45,829 nt of DNA from an uncultured Caryophanales bacterium (GCA_946615975.1 CAMOID010000001.1:130638-176466), one strand, 5' to 3'; shown: positions 7,307 to 16,293, numbered from the stretch's first letter. The notes: generated by a model not told the origin, from the sequence alone. Made by a program: numbers and translations.

Positions 7307-8665
7307 ATGGCACAAATAGTTGAAAGAAAAGAACCAGCTAATTTAGAAGCCGAAATGAATGCTTTAGGTTGTGGTTTTTTATCTAAAACAGCATTGACTA
7401 AACTATGTGATGATTTAACAGCTGATATGTTTTATGATGAACGAAATTCATTAATATTTGCTGCCATGAAATCATTACATAATAGAAATGAAAATATTGA
7501 TACAACTATTTTAGTAAATGAAATTGAAAAAAATGGATCAATTAATAAAATTGGTGGATTAGCTTATTTATCAGAAGTAATTGATTCAGTTGTATCTGCT
7601 TCTAATGTTGAATCTTATATTAATATTGTTAGAGATAAAGCATTAAGAAGAAAATTAATAACTGCATGTGAATCTATTGAAAAAACTGCTAGAGATGAAA
7701 TAAATGATACAAATGAAATAATTGATAGTGCTGAAAAAGATATTTTCCAAATAACTAAACAAAAGAAATCTGGAGAATTTAAAAATGTTACTAATGTTTT
7801 AAAGACAGCAAGAGAAAATCTTGAAGCATTATCTAAACAAGCAAGTGATATAACAGGTTTACCTACTGGATTTGTTGATTTTGATAAATTAACTGCTGGA
7901 TTACATCCAAATCAATTAATTATCATTGCAGCTAGACCAGGTATGGGTAAAACTGCATTTGCATTAAATGTTGCTGCTAATGCTGCTATTCAATCAGGAA
8001 AAGCAGTTGCTATATTCAACCTTGAAATGAGTGCTGAACAATTAATCATGAGAATGATTTCTTCAAGAGGTGCTATTGAAGGTGGAAAGTTAATGACTGG
8101 TAAATTAAATCAAGAAGATTGGAAGAAAGTTAATGAAGCAATGAGTGAATTAGATGGTCTTCCATTATTCTTTGAAGATACACCAGGTGTTACAATTGGA
8201 GAATTAACTACTAAATGTAGAAGATTAGCTGAAAAAGAAAATTTGGGATTAATAATAATCGACTACTTACAATTAATTTCAGGTGGATCAGGATATGGTA
8301 ATAATAGAGTACAAGAAATATCAGATGTATCTAGAAAATTAAAAATGCTAGCTATGGAATTAGGAATTCCAGTTATTGCTTTAGCACAATTAAGTAGACA
8401 AGTTGAAGGTAGAGAAGATAAGAGACCTATGATGTCAGACTTAAGAGAATCTGGACAAATTGAACAAGATGCCGATATCATTGGATTCTTATATAGAGAA
8501 GATTATTATACTAAACAAGCTACTGATACAGGAATTTCTAAATCAGAATTTATTATTGGTAAGAACCGTAATGGTGCTACTAAAACTATATTCTTAACAT
8601 TCGAAAGAATTTATAGTAATTTCTGTAATTATATAGATGCTGGAAATCAAACTCCAGAAGATTAG
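7307..8665 (+). CDS. dnaB: Replicative DNA helicase DnaB (DnaC in Bacillus)
   Basis: 452 residues from ATG 7307; AGGAGTG lies 6 bases upstream, and the GTG at 7298 is part of that site. N-terminal primase-interacting domain (about 8-105), linker, then the RecA-like motor from about 180 with Walker A ARPGMGKTA (209-217), Walker B LIIIDYLQLI, and the RESGQIEQDADII motif. This hexameric helicase unwinds the fork. The gene follows rplI by 11 bases and precedes the M23 peptidase by 10 bases. Confidence 0.97.
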   Translation: MAQIVERKEPANLEAEMNALGCGFLSKTALTKLCDDLTADMFYDERNSLIFAAMKSLHNRNENIDTTILVNEIEKNGSINKIGGLAYLSEVIDSVVSASNVESYINIVRDKALRRKLITACESIEKTARDEINDTNEIIDSAEKDIFQITKQKKSGEFKNVTNVLKTARENLEALSKQASDITGLPTGFVDFDKLTAGLHPNQLIIIAARPGMGKTAFALNVAANAAIQSGKAVAIFNLEMSAEQLIMRMISSRGAIEGGKLMTGKLNQEDWKKVNEAMSELDGLPLFFEDTPGVTIGELTTKCRRLAEKENLGLIIIDYLQLISGGSGYGNNRVQEISDVSRKLKMLAMELGIPVIALAQLSRQVEGREDKRPMMSDLRESGQIEQDADIIGFLYREDYYTKQATDTGISKSEFIIGKNRNGATKTIFLTFERIYSNFCNYIDAGNQTPED

Positions 8666-8675
8666 GTGATTATAA

Positions 8676-10196
8676 ATGAATAAAAAGATAATATTGGGGG
8701 CTTTTATTACAATTGGATTAACTGCTTTATTAATTATCGTTGGATTCAATAAGAAGATATCTGGTACACCAGTTGAAGTATATCAAGTATATCTTGATGG
8801 AAAGAAAATGGGATTGATTTCTTCTAAAAACGAATTATTAGATTTAATAGATAAAGAACAATCTGCTATTAAAGAAGAATATGGTGTTGATAAAGTATAT
8901 CCTCCAAATGGATTAGATATTGAAAAGTTATATACTTATGATACTAATTTATCTAATGTTAATGATATTTATAATAGTATTAAAGATACTGAAAATTTTA
9001 CTGTTGAAGGTTATGATGTAACTATTACTTATAATGAAGATAAAATTATAAATGATGGTGAAACTATTAAAGCAGAAGATCGTGAAGCTCAACATATTTA
9101 TATATTAGATAGAAGTATATTAGAGCCAGCTTTATACAATACAGCTGCTGCTTTTATTGGAACAGAAAATTTAAATAACTTTGAAAATAATACTCAAGCT
9201 GAAATAACAGATACAGGTGATATTATTACATCTGTTTATTTTGCTGAAACTATAACAATAAAAAAAGCATTAATATCTACTAAAGAAACAATTTTAGAAA
9301 ATGTTGACGAATTAAGCCAATACTTATTATATGGTTCTATTAATAAACATAATACTTATACAATATCTGAAGGTGAAAACTTACAAAGTATTGCTGATAA
9401 GAATAGTTTAAATATTGAAGAATTATTAATAGCAAATCCAAATTATAAAACTAAAGATGTTTTATTAACAGCTGGTGCTAAAGTAAATGTAGACTTAATT
9501 AATCCATTACTAGATGTTACTTATAGAAAAGAAGCTGTAAGTGATATTGAAGTTGCATATAAACAAGATATCGTTACTGATAGTAGTAAATATGTAGATT
9601 ATAGTGAAGTTACTACTAAAGGTGAAAATGGTATTACTAGAGTTACACAAGATATAAAATATGTTAATGGTGTTATTCAAGATCTTAAAATTATTCAATC
9701 TGATGTTTTAAAAGTTCCTGTAAATGAAGTTGTAACAAAAGGTACTAAGAAAATTAATGACTATGTTAATTGGACTCCAACATATACTGGAAATGGTAAT
9801 TATGCTTGGCCAACATTATCTCCATTCATTATTACTTCTAGATTCGAATATCGTTGGGGTACTTTCCATAAAGGTATCGATATTTCTGGTACTGGATATG
9901 GTTCACCAATTCTTGCTATAGATGATGGTGAAGTATATAAAACTGGATATGGTTCTAATGAAGGTAATTACATTATTATTAAACATAGCGATTCATTATA
10001 TAGCCAATACATGCACTTATCTAAGATTCAATGTTCTGCTGGACAAAAGGTATCTAAAGGACAAAGAATTGGATCTATGGGTAGTACAGGATTCTCAACA
10101 GGTACTCACTTACACTTAGGTATTTGGTTAAATGCACCTCCATATCAACCTGGATCATCAGTTGTTGACCCATGTAGAAGTGTGTTTAGATGTTAG
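8676..10196 (+). CDS. Membrane-anchored M23 peptidase with LysM and G5 domains
   Basis: 506 residues. One N-terminal membrane helix (about 5-24), an uncharacterised external region (25-220), a LysM-type repeat (about 227-272: YTISEGENLQSIADKN...LLIANPNY), a G5-like beta domain (about 275-360) and a C-terminal LytM/M23 metallopeptidase domain. Zinc-site motifs are visible: HKGIDI and, near the end, THLHLGIW. Such enzymes cut peptidoglycan cross-bridges during growth or division. The domain order matches cell-wall hydrolases often found beside walJ. Its last codons overlap the start of walJ by 7 bases. Confidence 0.93.
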   Translation: MNKKIILGAFITIGLTALLIIVGFNKKISGTPVEVYQVYLDGKKMGLISSKNELLDLIDKEQSAIKEEYGVDKVYPPNGLDIEKLYTYDTNLSNVNDIYNSIKDTENFTVEGYDVTITYNEDKIINDGETIKAEDREAQHIYILDRSILEPALYNTAAAFIGTENLNNFENNTQAEITDTGDIITSVYFAETITIKKALISTKETILENVDELSQYLLYGSINKHNTYTISEGENLQSIADKNSLNIEELLIANPNYKTKDVLLTAGAKVNVDLINPLLDVTYRKEAVSDIEVAYKQDIVTDSSKYVDYSEVTTKGENGITRVTQDIKYVNGVIQDLKIIQSDVLKVPVNEVVTKGTKKINDYVNWTPTYTGNGNYAWPTLSPFIITSRFEYRWGTFHKGIDISGTGYGSPILAIDDGEVYKTGYGSNEGNYIIIKHSDSLYSQYMHLSKIQCSAGQKVSKGQRIGSMGSTGFSTGTHLHLGIWLNAPPYQPGSSVVDPCRSVFRC

Positions 10197-10957
10197 TATC
10201 TATACTTTGTAGTGGTTCAGAAGGTAATTCAGTTTTAGTAAAAACTGATAATCATAAATTATTAATTGATTGTGGAATGAATAATAAATATATTAAAGAT
10301 AATCTAGAGGAACTTGGTATTCAAGAAGATGAAATAGATTCAATATTTATTACTCACTCCCATTCAGATCATATTGGTGCATTAAAAGTATTTTTAAATA
10401 AAAATCATCCAAGAGTATATGTTGATGAAAAAATGTTTGAAGATCCTGCTATGGAATTCTTGAGAGAATATGATAATCTTGAATTTAGTAAAGGACCTTT
10501 TGAACTAGATGATATTAAAGTTGAAATATATAAAACTAGTCATGATGCTCCTGGATCAAGAGGATATATAATTACTAATAATGATAAGTCAGTTGTATAT
10601 TGTACTGATACAGGATATATAAATCATAAATTATTTGAAAAATTAAGTAATAAAACATTATATATATTTGAAAGTAATCATGATATTGAAATGCTTATGC
10701 ATGGAAGATATCCATCATGGTTAAAGAAGAGAGTATCATCTGATACAGGTCACTTATCAAATCATCAAGCAGGTTTTTATTTAAGTAAGATAATTGGAGA
10801 TGATACTAAACAAGTAGTATTAGCTCATATATCTAAAGAAAATAATAGTCCCGAAATTGCATTAGAAGATGTATTAAGTGAACTAAAAGAAAATGATGTT
10901 AAATTTAATAATTTGATTTGTGCAAAACAAAGAGAAAGATTGGATATTGATTTATAA
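10190..10957 (+). CDS. walJ: Metallo-beta-lactamase-fold hydrolase WalJ (YycJ)
   Basis: 255 residues. MBL fold with the metal motif THSHSDH followed by IGALK, a typical YycJ start (VSILCSGSEGNSVLVK...LLIDCG), a TGHLSNHQAG histidine motif, and LAHISKENN near the end. YycJ/WalJ-type proteins are thought to be 5'-3' DNA exonucleases linked to replication and the cell-wall WalRK regulon. The gene overlaps the peptidase by 7 bases and abuts rlmH (1-base overlap). The walRK-walHI genes that usually precede walJ are absent; dnaB and the M23 gene take their place. Confidence 0.92.
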   Translation: MLVSILCSGSEGNSVLVKTDNHKLLIDCGMNNKYIKDNLEELGIQEDEIDSIFITHSHSDHIGALKVFLNKNHPRVYVDEKMFEDPAMEFLREYDNLEFSKGPFELDDIKVEIYKTSHDAPGSRGYIITNNDKSVVYCTDTGYINHKLFEKLSNKTLYIFESNHDIEMLMHGRYPSWLKKRVSSDTGHLSNHQAGFYLSKIIGDDTKQVVLAHISKENNSPEIALEDVLSELKENDVKFNNLICAKQRERLDIDL

Positions 10958-11391
10958 TGATAAATATTATATGTGTTGGAAAATTAAAAGATAAATATTT
11001 AGTTGATATGAGTAATGATTATTTAACTAGATTAACTAAATATCATAAAGTAAATGTTATTGAATTAAAAGATAGTAATATTACTGAAGAAGGAGATTTA
11101 ATTCTTAAACATATAAACAATAAAGATTTTATTGTAACTATGGAAATAAATGGTAAGAATTTATCTTCTGTAGAATTATCTGAATTAATTGATAAAACAT
11201 TTATTAGTTATCCAACAATTACATTTATAATTGGTGGATCTGATGGAATAGATGGTAGAGTATTAGAAAAATCTAATTATAGATTATCATTTGGTAGAAA
11301 TACTTATCCACATGGTGTATTTAGATGTTTATTATTAGAACAAATATATAGATCATTTAAAATTTTAAACAATGAAAGTTATCATAAATGA
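10957..11391 (+). CDS. rlmH: 23S rRNA (pseudouridine1915-N3)-methyltransferase RlmH
   Basis: 144 residues, slightly shorter than the usual ~155-160. SPOUT-fold signatures are clear: FIIGGSDG, LSFGRNTYPHGVFRCLLLEQIYRSF, and the conserved C-terminus ESYHK. The family methylates Psi1915 of helix 69 in the 70S ribosome. The start overlaps the walJ stop (TAATG). The stop is TGA, evidence that TGA is not read as Trp. The sequence encoding the last residues forms the left arm of the terminator. Confidence 0.95.
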   Translation: MINIICVGKLKDKYLVDMSNDYLTRLTKYHKVNVIELKDSNITEEGDLILKHINNKDFIVTMEINGKNLSSVELSELIDKTFISYPTITFIIGGSDGIDGRVLEKSNYRLSFGRNTYPHGVFRCLLLEQIYRSFKILNNESYHK

Positions 11392-11402
11392 TAACTTTTT
11401 TT
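11375..11402 (+). terminator. Terminator of the rplI-dnaB-M23-walJ-rlmH unit
   Basis: Eleven-bp stem AAAGTTATCAT/ATGATAACTTT with U's to 11402. The left arm encodes the last residues of RlmH and the right arm holds the TGA stop. Confidence 0.9.
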
Positions 11403-11407
11403 AATGC

Positions 11408-11437
11408 TTGACATTTGTTTTTTATTTTTGGTATAAT
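11408..11437 (+). promoter_or_regulatory. Consensus promoter of pyk
   Basis: Perfect TTGACA (11408-11413), 18-bp spacer, TGG-extended perfect TATAAT (11432-11437). The strongest-looking promoter in the window. Confidence 0.9.
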
Positions 11438-11476
11438 GTCTTCTGTTCGCGTCTAAAAAAGGAGAGTGTTTCATTT

Positions 11477-12883
11477 ATGAAAAAGACAAAGATTGTAACA
11501 AGTATAGGACCTGCATCTTCAAGCGTTGAAGTATTTACTAAGATGGTTGAAGCAGGAGCTAATATTGCTAGAATTAATTTCTCACATGCAACTATAGAAG
11601 AAAGAGAACAAGTTGTTAATACTGTTAAAGCGGTAAGAAAAAACCTTAATACTCACATTGGAATTTTGTACGATACTAAAGGACCAGAATTTAGAAATGG
11701 CGAAGTTATTCCTGAAGGTATAGAATTAGTCCCAGGCAAAACTATTAAAGTAGTTAAAGAAAATGTTATTGGCGATAATTCACAATTCTCCCTTAACCAT
11801 CCTAATGCAATTGATGCATTAGAAGTTGGTAATACAATACTTTTAGAAAATGGCCTAATGGAAATAAAAGTTGTTGAAAAATATTCTGATTATTTAGTTT
11901 GTGAAGTTATTAATGGTGGAAGATTGTTCTCAAGAAAAAGTTTATCTGCACCTGGAGTTAACTTAAATATTCCTTTCATCTCAGATGTAGATAGAGAAGA
12001 TATTATATATGCATGTAGACACGATGGTGATTTCTTAGCAGCTAGTTTTGTACAAACACCTGAAGATGTTTTAGCTATTAGAGAAATTCTTAAGAGTGAA
12101 AATAGAGAAGATATGAAAATTATCTCTAAAATTGAATCTCAAATGGGAATGGATAATTTAGAAGAAATAGTTAAAGTATCTGATGGATGTATGGTTGCAA
12201 GAGGTGACTTAGGGGTTGAAGTTCCTATGTCAGATTTACCAATTTGTCAAAAGAGAATTGTTAAATTATGTAGACAATATAAGAAAATGTGTATTGTTGC
12301 AACAGAAATGTTAGAATCAATGAAACACAATCCTAGACCTACTAGAGCAGAAGTTACAGACGTTGCTAATGCTGTTTATAATGGTACTGATGCAGTAATG
12401 TTATCAGGTGAAACAACAACAGGAGAATATGTTGTTGAAACAGTTAAAGCAATGGCTGACATCTGTGAACATATTGAAGAATCAATCGATTATAAAAACA
12501 TCTTTGCAGATAAAAAGGTAGAAAATGCAACTGATGCTGTTATTAAATCAGTTGCAACAGCTGCGAACAGTTTAGATGCTAAATTAATTGTTGTTCCAAC
12601 TATATCAGGAACATCTGCTAGATTAATTTCTAACTTAGAACCAAAATGTCCAATTTTAGCTTTAGTTGGAAATGATGATGTAGCTAATAAGTTAGCATTA
12701 AATTATGGTGTATATTCAAAAGTTATTAATGTTGCAAATGATTTAGATGAACTTATGGATATATGTATTAAAGAAGCTAAAGAATTTACTTCATTAAAAG
12801 AAGGAGATAATATTGTTATTACTGGTGGTTTAGTTGCTGGTAAGATAGGATTTACTAATTTAATGAAGATAGAAACTATATAA
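11477..12883 (+). CDS. pyk: Pyruvate kinase
   Basis: 468 residues from ATG 11477. Earlier in-frame starts are rejected because they lie within the promoter, and GGAGAG precedes 11477. It opens MKKTKIVTSIGPASS and carries ARINFSHA (substrate Arg), YDTKGPEFR, the IISKIESQMG catalytic Lys/Glu motif, MVARGDLGVEVP, MLESM and SGETTTGEY. There is no extra C-terminal phosphohistidine-like domain as found in Bacillus Pyk. It makes pyruvate and ATP from phosphoenolpyruvate in glycolysis. Monocistronic with a strong promoter, as expected for a fermentative metabolism. Confidence 0.97.
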   Translation: MKKTKIVTSIGPASSSVEVFTKMVEAGANIARINFSHATIEEREQVVNTVKAVRKNLNTHIGILYDTKGPEFRNGEVIPEGIELVPGKTIKVVKENVIGDNSQFSLNHPNAIDALEVGNTILLENGLMEIKVVEKYSDYLVCEVINGGRLFSRKSLSAPGVNLNIPFISDVDREDIIYACRHDGDFLAASFVQTPEDVLAIREILKSENREDMKIISKIESQMGMDNLEEIVKVSDGCMVARGDLGVEVPMSDLPICQKRIVKLCRQYKKMCIVATEMLESMKHNPRPTRAEVTDVANAVYNGTDAVMLSGETTTGEYVVETVKAMADICEHIEESIDYKNIFADKKVENATDAVIKSVATAANSLDAKLIVVPTISGTSARLISNLEPKCPILALVGNDDVANKLALNYGVYSKVINVANDLDELMDICIKEAKEFTSLKEGDNIVITGGLVAGKIGFTNLMKIETI

Positions 12884-12884
12884 T

Positions 12885-12909
12885 AAAGAGAGTTAAATAA
12901 CTCTCTTTT
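12885..12909 (+). terminator. Terminator of pyk
   Basis: AAAGAGAGTTA ... TAACTCTCTTTT; strong stem but a short U-tract. Confidence 0.75.
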
Positions 12910-12913
12910 ATTA

Positions 12914-12922
12914 TGTTATAAT
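12914..12922 (+). promoter_or_regulatory. Extended -10 promoter (TGTTATAAT) of 12939-ung
   Basis: TGT-TATAAT five bases after the short U-tract of the pyk terminator. Confidence 0.55.
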
Positions 12923-12938
12923 AATTATAGGTGATAAA

Positions 12939-13631
12939 ATGATTACTACTATTGAAGATGCGATTAAATACTTAAGAAGTTTGGATTATATATGTATGCC
13001 TTCTAAATATACTTATTTTCATCATAATACATCATATGTAGCTAATTATGATAGAGAAGAAGGTAAATATAATAAGGCATGGCCTGAAGTACCAACAGAA
13101 GATTTTAAAGTAAAGTTTGAATTATCATGTGTAGAAAGAGATAAAAGAATTAAAGATGCTTTAGACTTTGGTGGTTTAGAACATGCTAGTATTTCATACG
13201 CACCTGAAAAAAATAGTAAGTTATTTGCAATTAGAATTATAATGCCTAAGAATAATTTAACTGATGAAGAATATAAGCAATTAGGATTATCTAATGATGA
13301 TATTAAAAAATTAAAATCTGAGTATAGAGGATTAGGAGATATTAGACATCCTAAATTAGCTAATAATGAACATGTAATAATGATAGGAAATATTACTAAA
13401 GATGAAGTAAGTGGTAAAGATTTAGATATAGTATATGGAGTAAGAGAACAAGATATAATTTCATATGCTAATATAGTATCTCAAAAATTGGATATTGAAT
13501 CTGTACTTCCTAATGATAAATTTAATAGATTAAAAAATAGAGGATTAACAAGTGAAGATCCAAATAAAGCATTAGTAGTATTATCAGAATTTGAAAATGA
13601 ATATAATAAAGAAAAAGGAAGAGTAAAATAA
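12939..13631 (+). CDS. Unknown cytoplasmic protein upstream of ung
   Basis: 230 residues with no signal or membrane segment. The sequence is mixed alpha/beta and highly charged. Notable stretches are YFHHNTSYVANYDREEGKYN, an SYAPEKNSKLFAIRIIMP strand and RGLTSEDPNKA near the C-terminus. I do not recognise the family. It ends one base before the ung start, with the ung ribosome binding site (AAAGGAAG) inside its coding region, so the two are translated from one mRNA. A link to ung is suggested by position only. Confidence 0.75.
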   Translation: MITTIEDAIKYLRSLDYICMPSKYTYFHHNTSYVANYDREEGKYNKAWPEVPTEDFKVKFELSCVERDKRIKDALDFGGLEHASISYAPEKNSKLFAIRIIMPKNNLTDEEYKQLGLSNDDIKKLKSEYRGLGDIRHPKLANNEHVIMIGNITKDEVSGKDLDIVYGVREQDIISYANIVSQKLDIESVLPNDKFNRLKNRGLTSEDPNKALVVLSEFENEYNKEKGRVK

Positions 13632-13632
13632 T

Positions 13633-14295
13633 ATGATAGGTAATGATTGGGATAATAAATTAAGTGTTATATGGAATTCGGATGGATTTAAAAAGTTTAT
13701 GTCTATTATAGATAATGAATATAATACTAAAACTATCTATCCTCCTAAAGAAGATATTTTTGCTGCTTTAAAGAATACTCCTTTTAAAGATACTAAAGTA
13801 GTAATAGTTGGACAAGATCCATATCACGGTGAAGGAGAAGCAATGGGTTTATCTTTTTCAGTTCATGATGGTATTAAATTACCTCCATCTTTAAAAAATA
13901 TTTATCAAGAATTAAAAGATGATTTAGGATATGAACCTGTTAAATCAGGTGATTTAACTAAATGGACTAAAGAAGGAGTATTATTATTAAATGCTACTTT
14001 AACTGTAGTTAAAGATACACCTAATAGTCATTCAAAAATAGGATGGAATTTATTTACTGATTATATAATTAGAGTTTTAAATGAAAAAGAAGAACCTGTA
14101 GTATTTATATTATGGGGTAACTTTGCTAGAAGTAAAAAAGAATTAATTACTAATAAAAAACATTTAGTAATCGAAAGTGCTCATCCATCTCCATTCAGTG
14201 CAAGAAATGGATTCTTTGGATCAAAACCATTTAGTAAAACTAATGAATTCTTAAAGAAGAATAATATAAAAGAAATAGATTGGAATTTAAATTAA
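13633..14295 (+). CDS. ung: Uracil-DNA glycosylase, family 1
   Basis: 220 residues, standard length. The water-activating motif GQDPYHG is at 60-66 (Asp62), and the Leu/His motif HPSPFSA is at 184-190 (His184). LLLNATLTV and ILWGNFARSK are also typical. It removes uracil from DNA after cytosine deamination or dUTP incorporation. Second gene of a two-gene unit; convergent with the LemA-like gene and sharing a bidirectional terminator with it. Confidence 0.97.
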   Translation: MIGNDWDNKLSVIWNSDGFKKFMSIIDNEYNTKTIYPPKEDIFAALKNTPFKDTKVVIVGQDPYHGEGEAMGLSFSVHDGIKLPPSLKNIYQELKDDLGYEPVKSGDLTKWTKEGVLLLNATLTVVKDTPNSHSKIGWNLFTDYIIRVLNEKEEPVVFILWGNFARSKKELITNKKHLVIESAHPSPFSARNGFFGSKPFSKTNEFLKKNNIKEIDWNLN

Positions 14296-14296
14296 A

Positions 14297-14324
14297 AAGA
14301 CATAAGATTAATATCTTATGTCTT
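14297..14324. terminator. Bidirectional terminator between ung and the LemA-like gene
   Basis: Perfect 12-bp stem AAGACATAAGAT-TAAT-ATCTTATGTCTT. Downstream U's are better on the minus strand (CTTTTTAAT). It contains the minus-strand stop codon. Confidence 0.85.
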
Positions 14325-14856
14325 CTTCAATTGCATTAAATATTTCTTTAGCTTCATAATTAGGATTTATTGTATATCCTTTTATTTTGCCAATTAAGTT
14401 TGTTGGGAATTTTTTTAATAATTCATTTAATTTATTATTATTAGAATTATAAAAAGATTTAGCTGCATCTAATTTAGTAGTTGATTCACTTATCTTTCTT
14501 AATATTTCTTTATAATCTTTTTTATCTAATAATTTAGGATAATCATCTGTAATAACATTAAGAGTTGCAATAGATGCTGTTAATTGTTTTTCAAATTCAA
14601 TAGTATTAATATTAGCACTTTTAGTTTTTTCTAAATCTTCATAAAAGTTTAAATCCATCTTTGTATTCTTTTTAACTAATGCTTTTGATGACATTACTAA
14701 ATCATATCTGATTTCTAATTCTTTTTCTATAACGCCTTCTGCTTCGACAGTTCTTGTTTTATAGAATTTTAATTTATTCATTTTTCTTATATATAATGTA
14801 ACCATTACTGCTACAATTATTATTAATGTTATTAAAATTATGTATATTGCATTCAT
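14308..14856 (-). CDS. LemA-family membrane protein
   Basis: 182 residues reading leftward from ATG at 14856. AGGTGA ends 5 bases upstream, so the GTG at 14865, which lies within that site, is rejected. One N-terminal membrane helix (about 3-22), then a helical bundle with coiled-coil character. The C-terminal segment SFYNSNNNKLNELLKKFPTNLIGKI...Y closely follows the LemA signature (YN..v...N..i..FP.nlia...G). LemA proteins are small anchored proteins of unclear, possibly stress-related, function. This is one of only two minus-strand protein genes supported in the window. Confidence 0.85.
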   Translation of the reverse strand: MNAIYIILITLIIIVAVMVTLYIRKMNKLKFYKTRTVEAEGVIEKELEIRYDLVMSSKALVKKNTKMDLNFYEDLEKTKSANINTIEFEKQLTASIATLNVITDDYPKLLDKKDYKEILRKISESTTKLDAAKSFYNSNNNKLNELLKKFPTNLIGKIKGYTINPNYEAKEIFNAIEEDIRY

Positions 14857-14869
14857 ATTATTCACCTAG

Positions 14870-14879
14870 TATAATTATA
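14870..14879. promoter_or_regulatory. Overlapping back-to-back -10 boxes
   Basis: The segment holds TATAAT on the plus strand (14870-14875, toward the 14916 gene) and TATAAT on the minus strand (14879-14874, toward the LemA-like gene). The two share two base pairs, so simultaneous occupation is unlikely. Confidence 0.5.
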
Positions 14880-14915
14880 ACATGGAACTTTAAAGTAGAA
14901 AAGAAGGGAATATAC

Positions 14916-15452
14916 ATGAATCTTAAAACATTAATAGTAGGTGAACTAAGAACAAATTGTTATATTATTGAAAAAGGTAATTCTTGTATTATTATTGACC
15001 CTGGTGCTGAGGCAGATGTAATATTAAAAAATCTTAATCCTAACAAAAAATTACTTGGATTATTTGTAACACATAGTCATGATGATCATATTGGTGCAGT
15101 AAGAGATATACTTGCAAAAAATACTGTACCTATTTATAGTTTAAGTAATTTAAAAGAAGGTATTAATAAAATAGAAAATTTTGATATAAATGTTATTTAT
15201 ACACCAGGTCATAAATCAGATTGTATTACATTATATTTTGAACAAGAAAAAGTAATGTTCTGTGGTGATTTTATATTTAAAGATGGAATAGGTAGAATAG
15301 ATATGGAAGATGCATCTCCTTTAGATATGAAATTATCTATCGAAAAAATATTAGCATATCCTGATGATATAACTTTATGTCCTGGTCATGGGCCAATGAC
15401 AACATTAGGAAATGAAAGAGCTAATTTAGAATATTTTAAAGTTGCTATTTAG
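14916..15452 (+). CDS. Metallo-beta-lactamase-fold hydrolase, glyoxalase-II/YqgX-like
   Basis: 178 residues from ATG 14916 (AGAAGGG upstream); the longer frame back to 14826 runs through the opposing gene's start and is rejected. Metal motif THSHDDHIG, then TPGHKSDC, VMFCGDFIF with the bridging Asp, and LCPGHGPMT. Length and motifs match the short YqgX/YcbL-like branch of the hydroxyacylglutathione-hydrolase family; the substrate is not predictable. Divergent from the LemA-like gene. Confidence 0.9.
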   Translation: MNLKTLIVGELRTNCYIIEKGNSCIIIDPGAEADVILKNLNPNKKLLGLFVTHSHDDHIGAVRDILAKNTVPIYSLSNLKEGINKIENFDINVIYTPGHKSDCITLYFEQEKVMFCGDFIFKDGIGRIDMEDASPLDMKLSIEKILAYPDDITLCPGHGPMTTLGNERANLEYFKVAI

Positions 15453-15462
15453 CAACTTTTTT
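15438..15462 (+). terminator. Intrinsic terminator
   Basis: AAAGTTGCTA-TT-TAGCAACTTT with U's to 15462. The stop codon TAG is the first triplet of the right arm. Confidence 0.85.
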
Positions 15463-15467
15463 GTTAG

Positions 15468-15473
15468 TATAAT
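15468..15473 (+). promoter_or_regulatory. -10 box (TATAAT) of the 15493 gene
   Basis: Six bases past the U-tract; no recognisable -35. Start codon only 20 bases downstream. Confidence 0.4.
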
Positions 15474-15492
15474 TTTTTATGAGGGTGGTAAT

Positions 15493-16293
15493 ATGGCTGA
15501 TATAAAAGTAAAAAGAGTATATGAAGAATCTTTTTCTAGTGTTGCTATGTATTTAGAATATGTATTAGGTATTACTAAAGAAATGGGAATACCTTACTTT
15601 ATAGATATTGATGGAACAAGATATTTTGTTACTAAAGCTAGATATAACGATGGATTTATATATGCTTGTTCATATGAAAAAAATGGAAAGATGAAATCTT
15701 TTGGTTTATCTGTTCCTAATGCAACTCCTGAATGTGTTAGCTTAACTGATGGTGTTACTATTTATAGAGATTTTTCTAGATTGAAAGAAAATCCATTTAT
15801 TATTAAAGAAAATGTTATAAATGATAATACTGAACAAGTTGCTATTGGTAATGATATAGATGGTCAAAAATGTTTAGTTTATTTTCAAGAAAATAAAAAC
15901 GATAATAGGGATTGTGAAATAATATATTCATTAAAGAATTTTGAAGATAGATTAAATGCGTATATGAATTATATTGATACTAAATATCCAAAGAGTATTG
16001 TAATTGGAGAAGATACAAAAATATTAAAAGTTATAAAACATAGAAAACAAGAAACATATAGATATTGTGATTCTCAATATTTAATTCCTAAGTTTAAAAT
16101 ATTTGGATTTGAATTTGCTGATGTTAAAAATGTTATTAATTTAGATGAAGCTTTATATAATGTTAAAGTAAATGGATTTAATCCATATGTTCCTAAAACT
16201 ATATCTGATTTATTAACTCAAAGATCTGATGTAGAAAATAATATGAAGACATTAGCAAAAATATATGATGAAAGTATTATGAAATTAAAATAG
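15493..16293 (+). CDS. Unknown cytoplasmic protein
   Basis: 266 residues from ATG 15493; GAGGGTGG lies 5 bases upstream, and the longer frame from 15442 crosses the previous terminator. There is no membrane segment. The N-terminal ~110 residues look beta-rich (YFIDIDGTRYFVTKARYNDGF..), and the C-terminal ~50 residues are helical and charged. I do not recognise the family. It is monocistronic with its own -10 box and terminator. Confidence 0.7.
   Translation: MADIKVKRVYEESFSSVAMYLEYVLGITKEMGIPYFIDIDGTRYFVTKARYNDGFIYACSYEKNGKMKSFGLSVPNATPECVSLTDGVTIYRDFSRLKENPFIIKENVINDNTEQVAIGNDIDGQKCLVYFQENKNDNRDCEIIYSLKNFEDRLNAYMNYIDTKYPKSIVIGEDTKILKVIKHRKQETYRYCDSQYLIPKFKIFGFEFADVKNVINLDEALYNVKVNGFNPYVPKTISDLLTQRSDVENNMKTLAKIYDESIMKLK

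Noticed and set aside
9922-10119. Plus-strand 65-codon frame inside the M23 peptidase
   Set aside because: Lies in another frame within the catalytic domain, whose zinc motifs show that the long frame is real.
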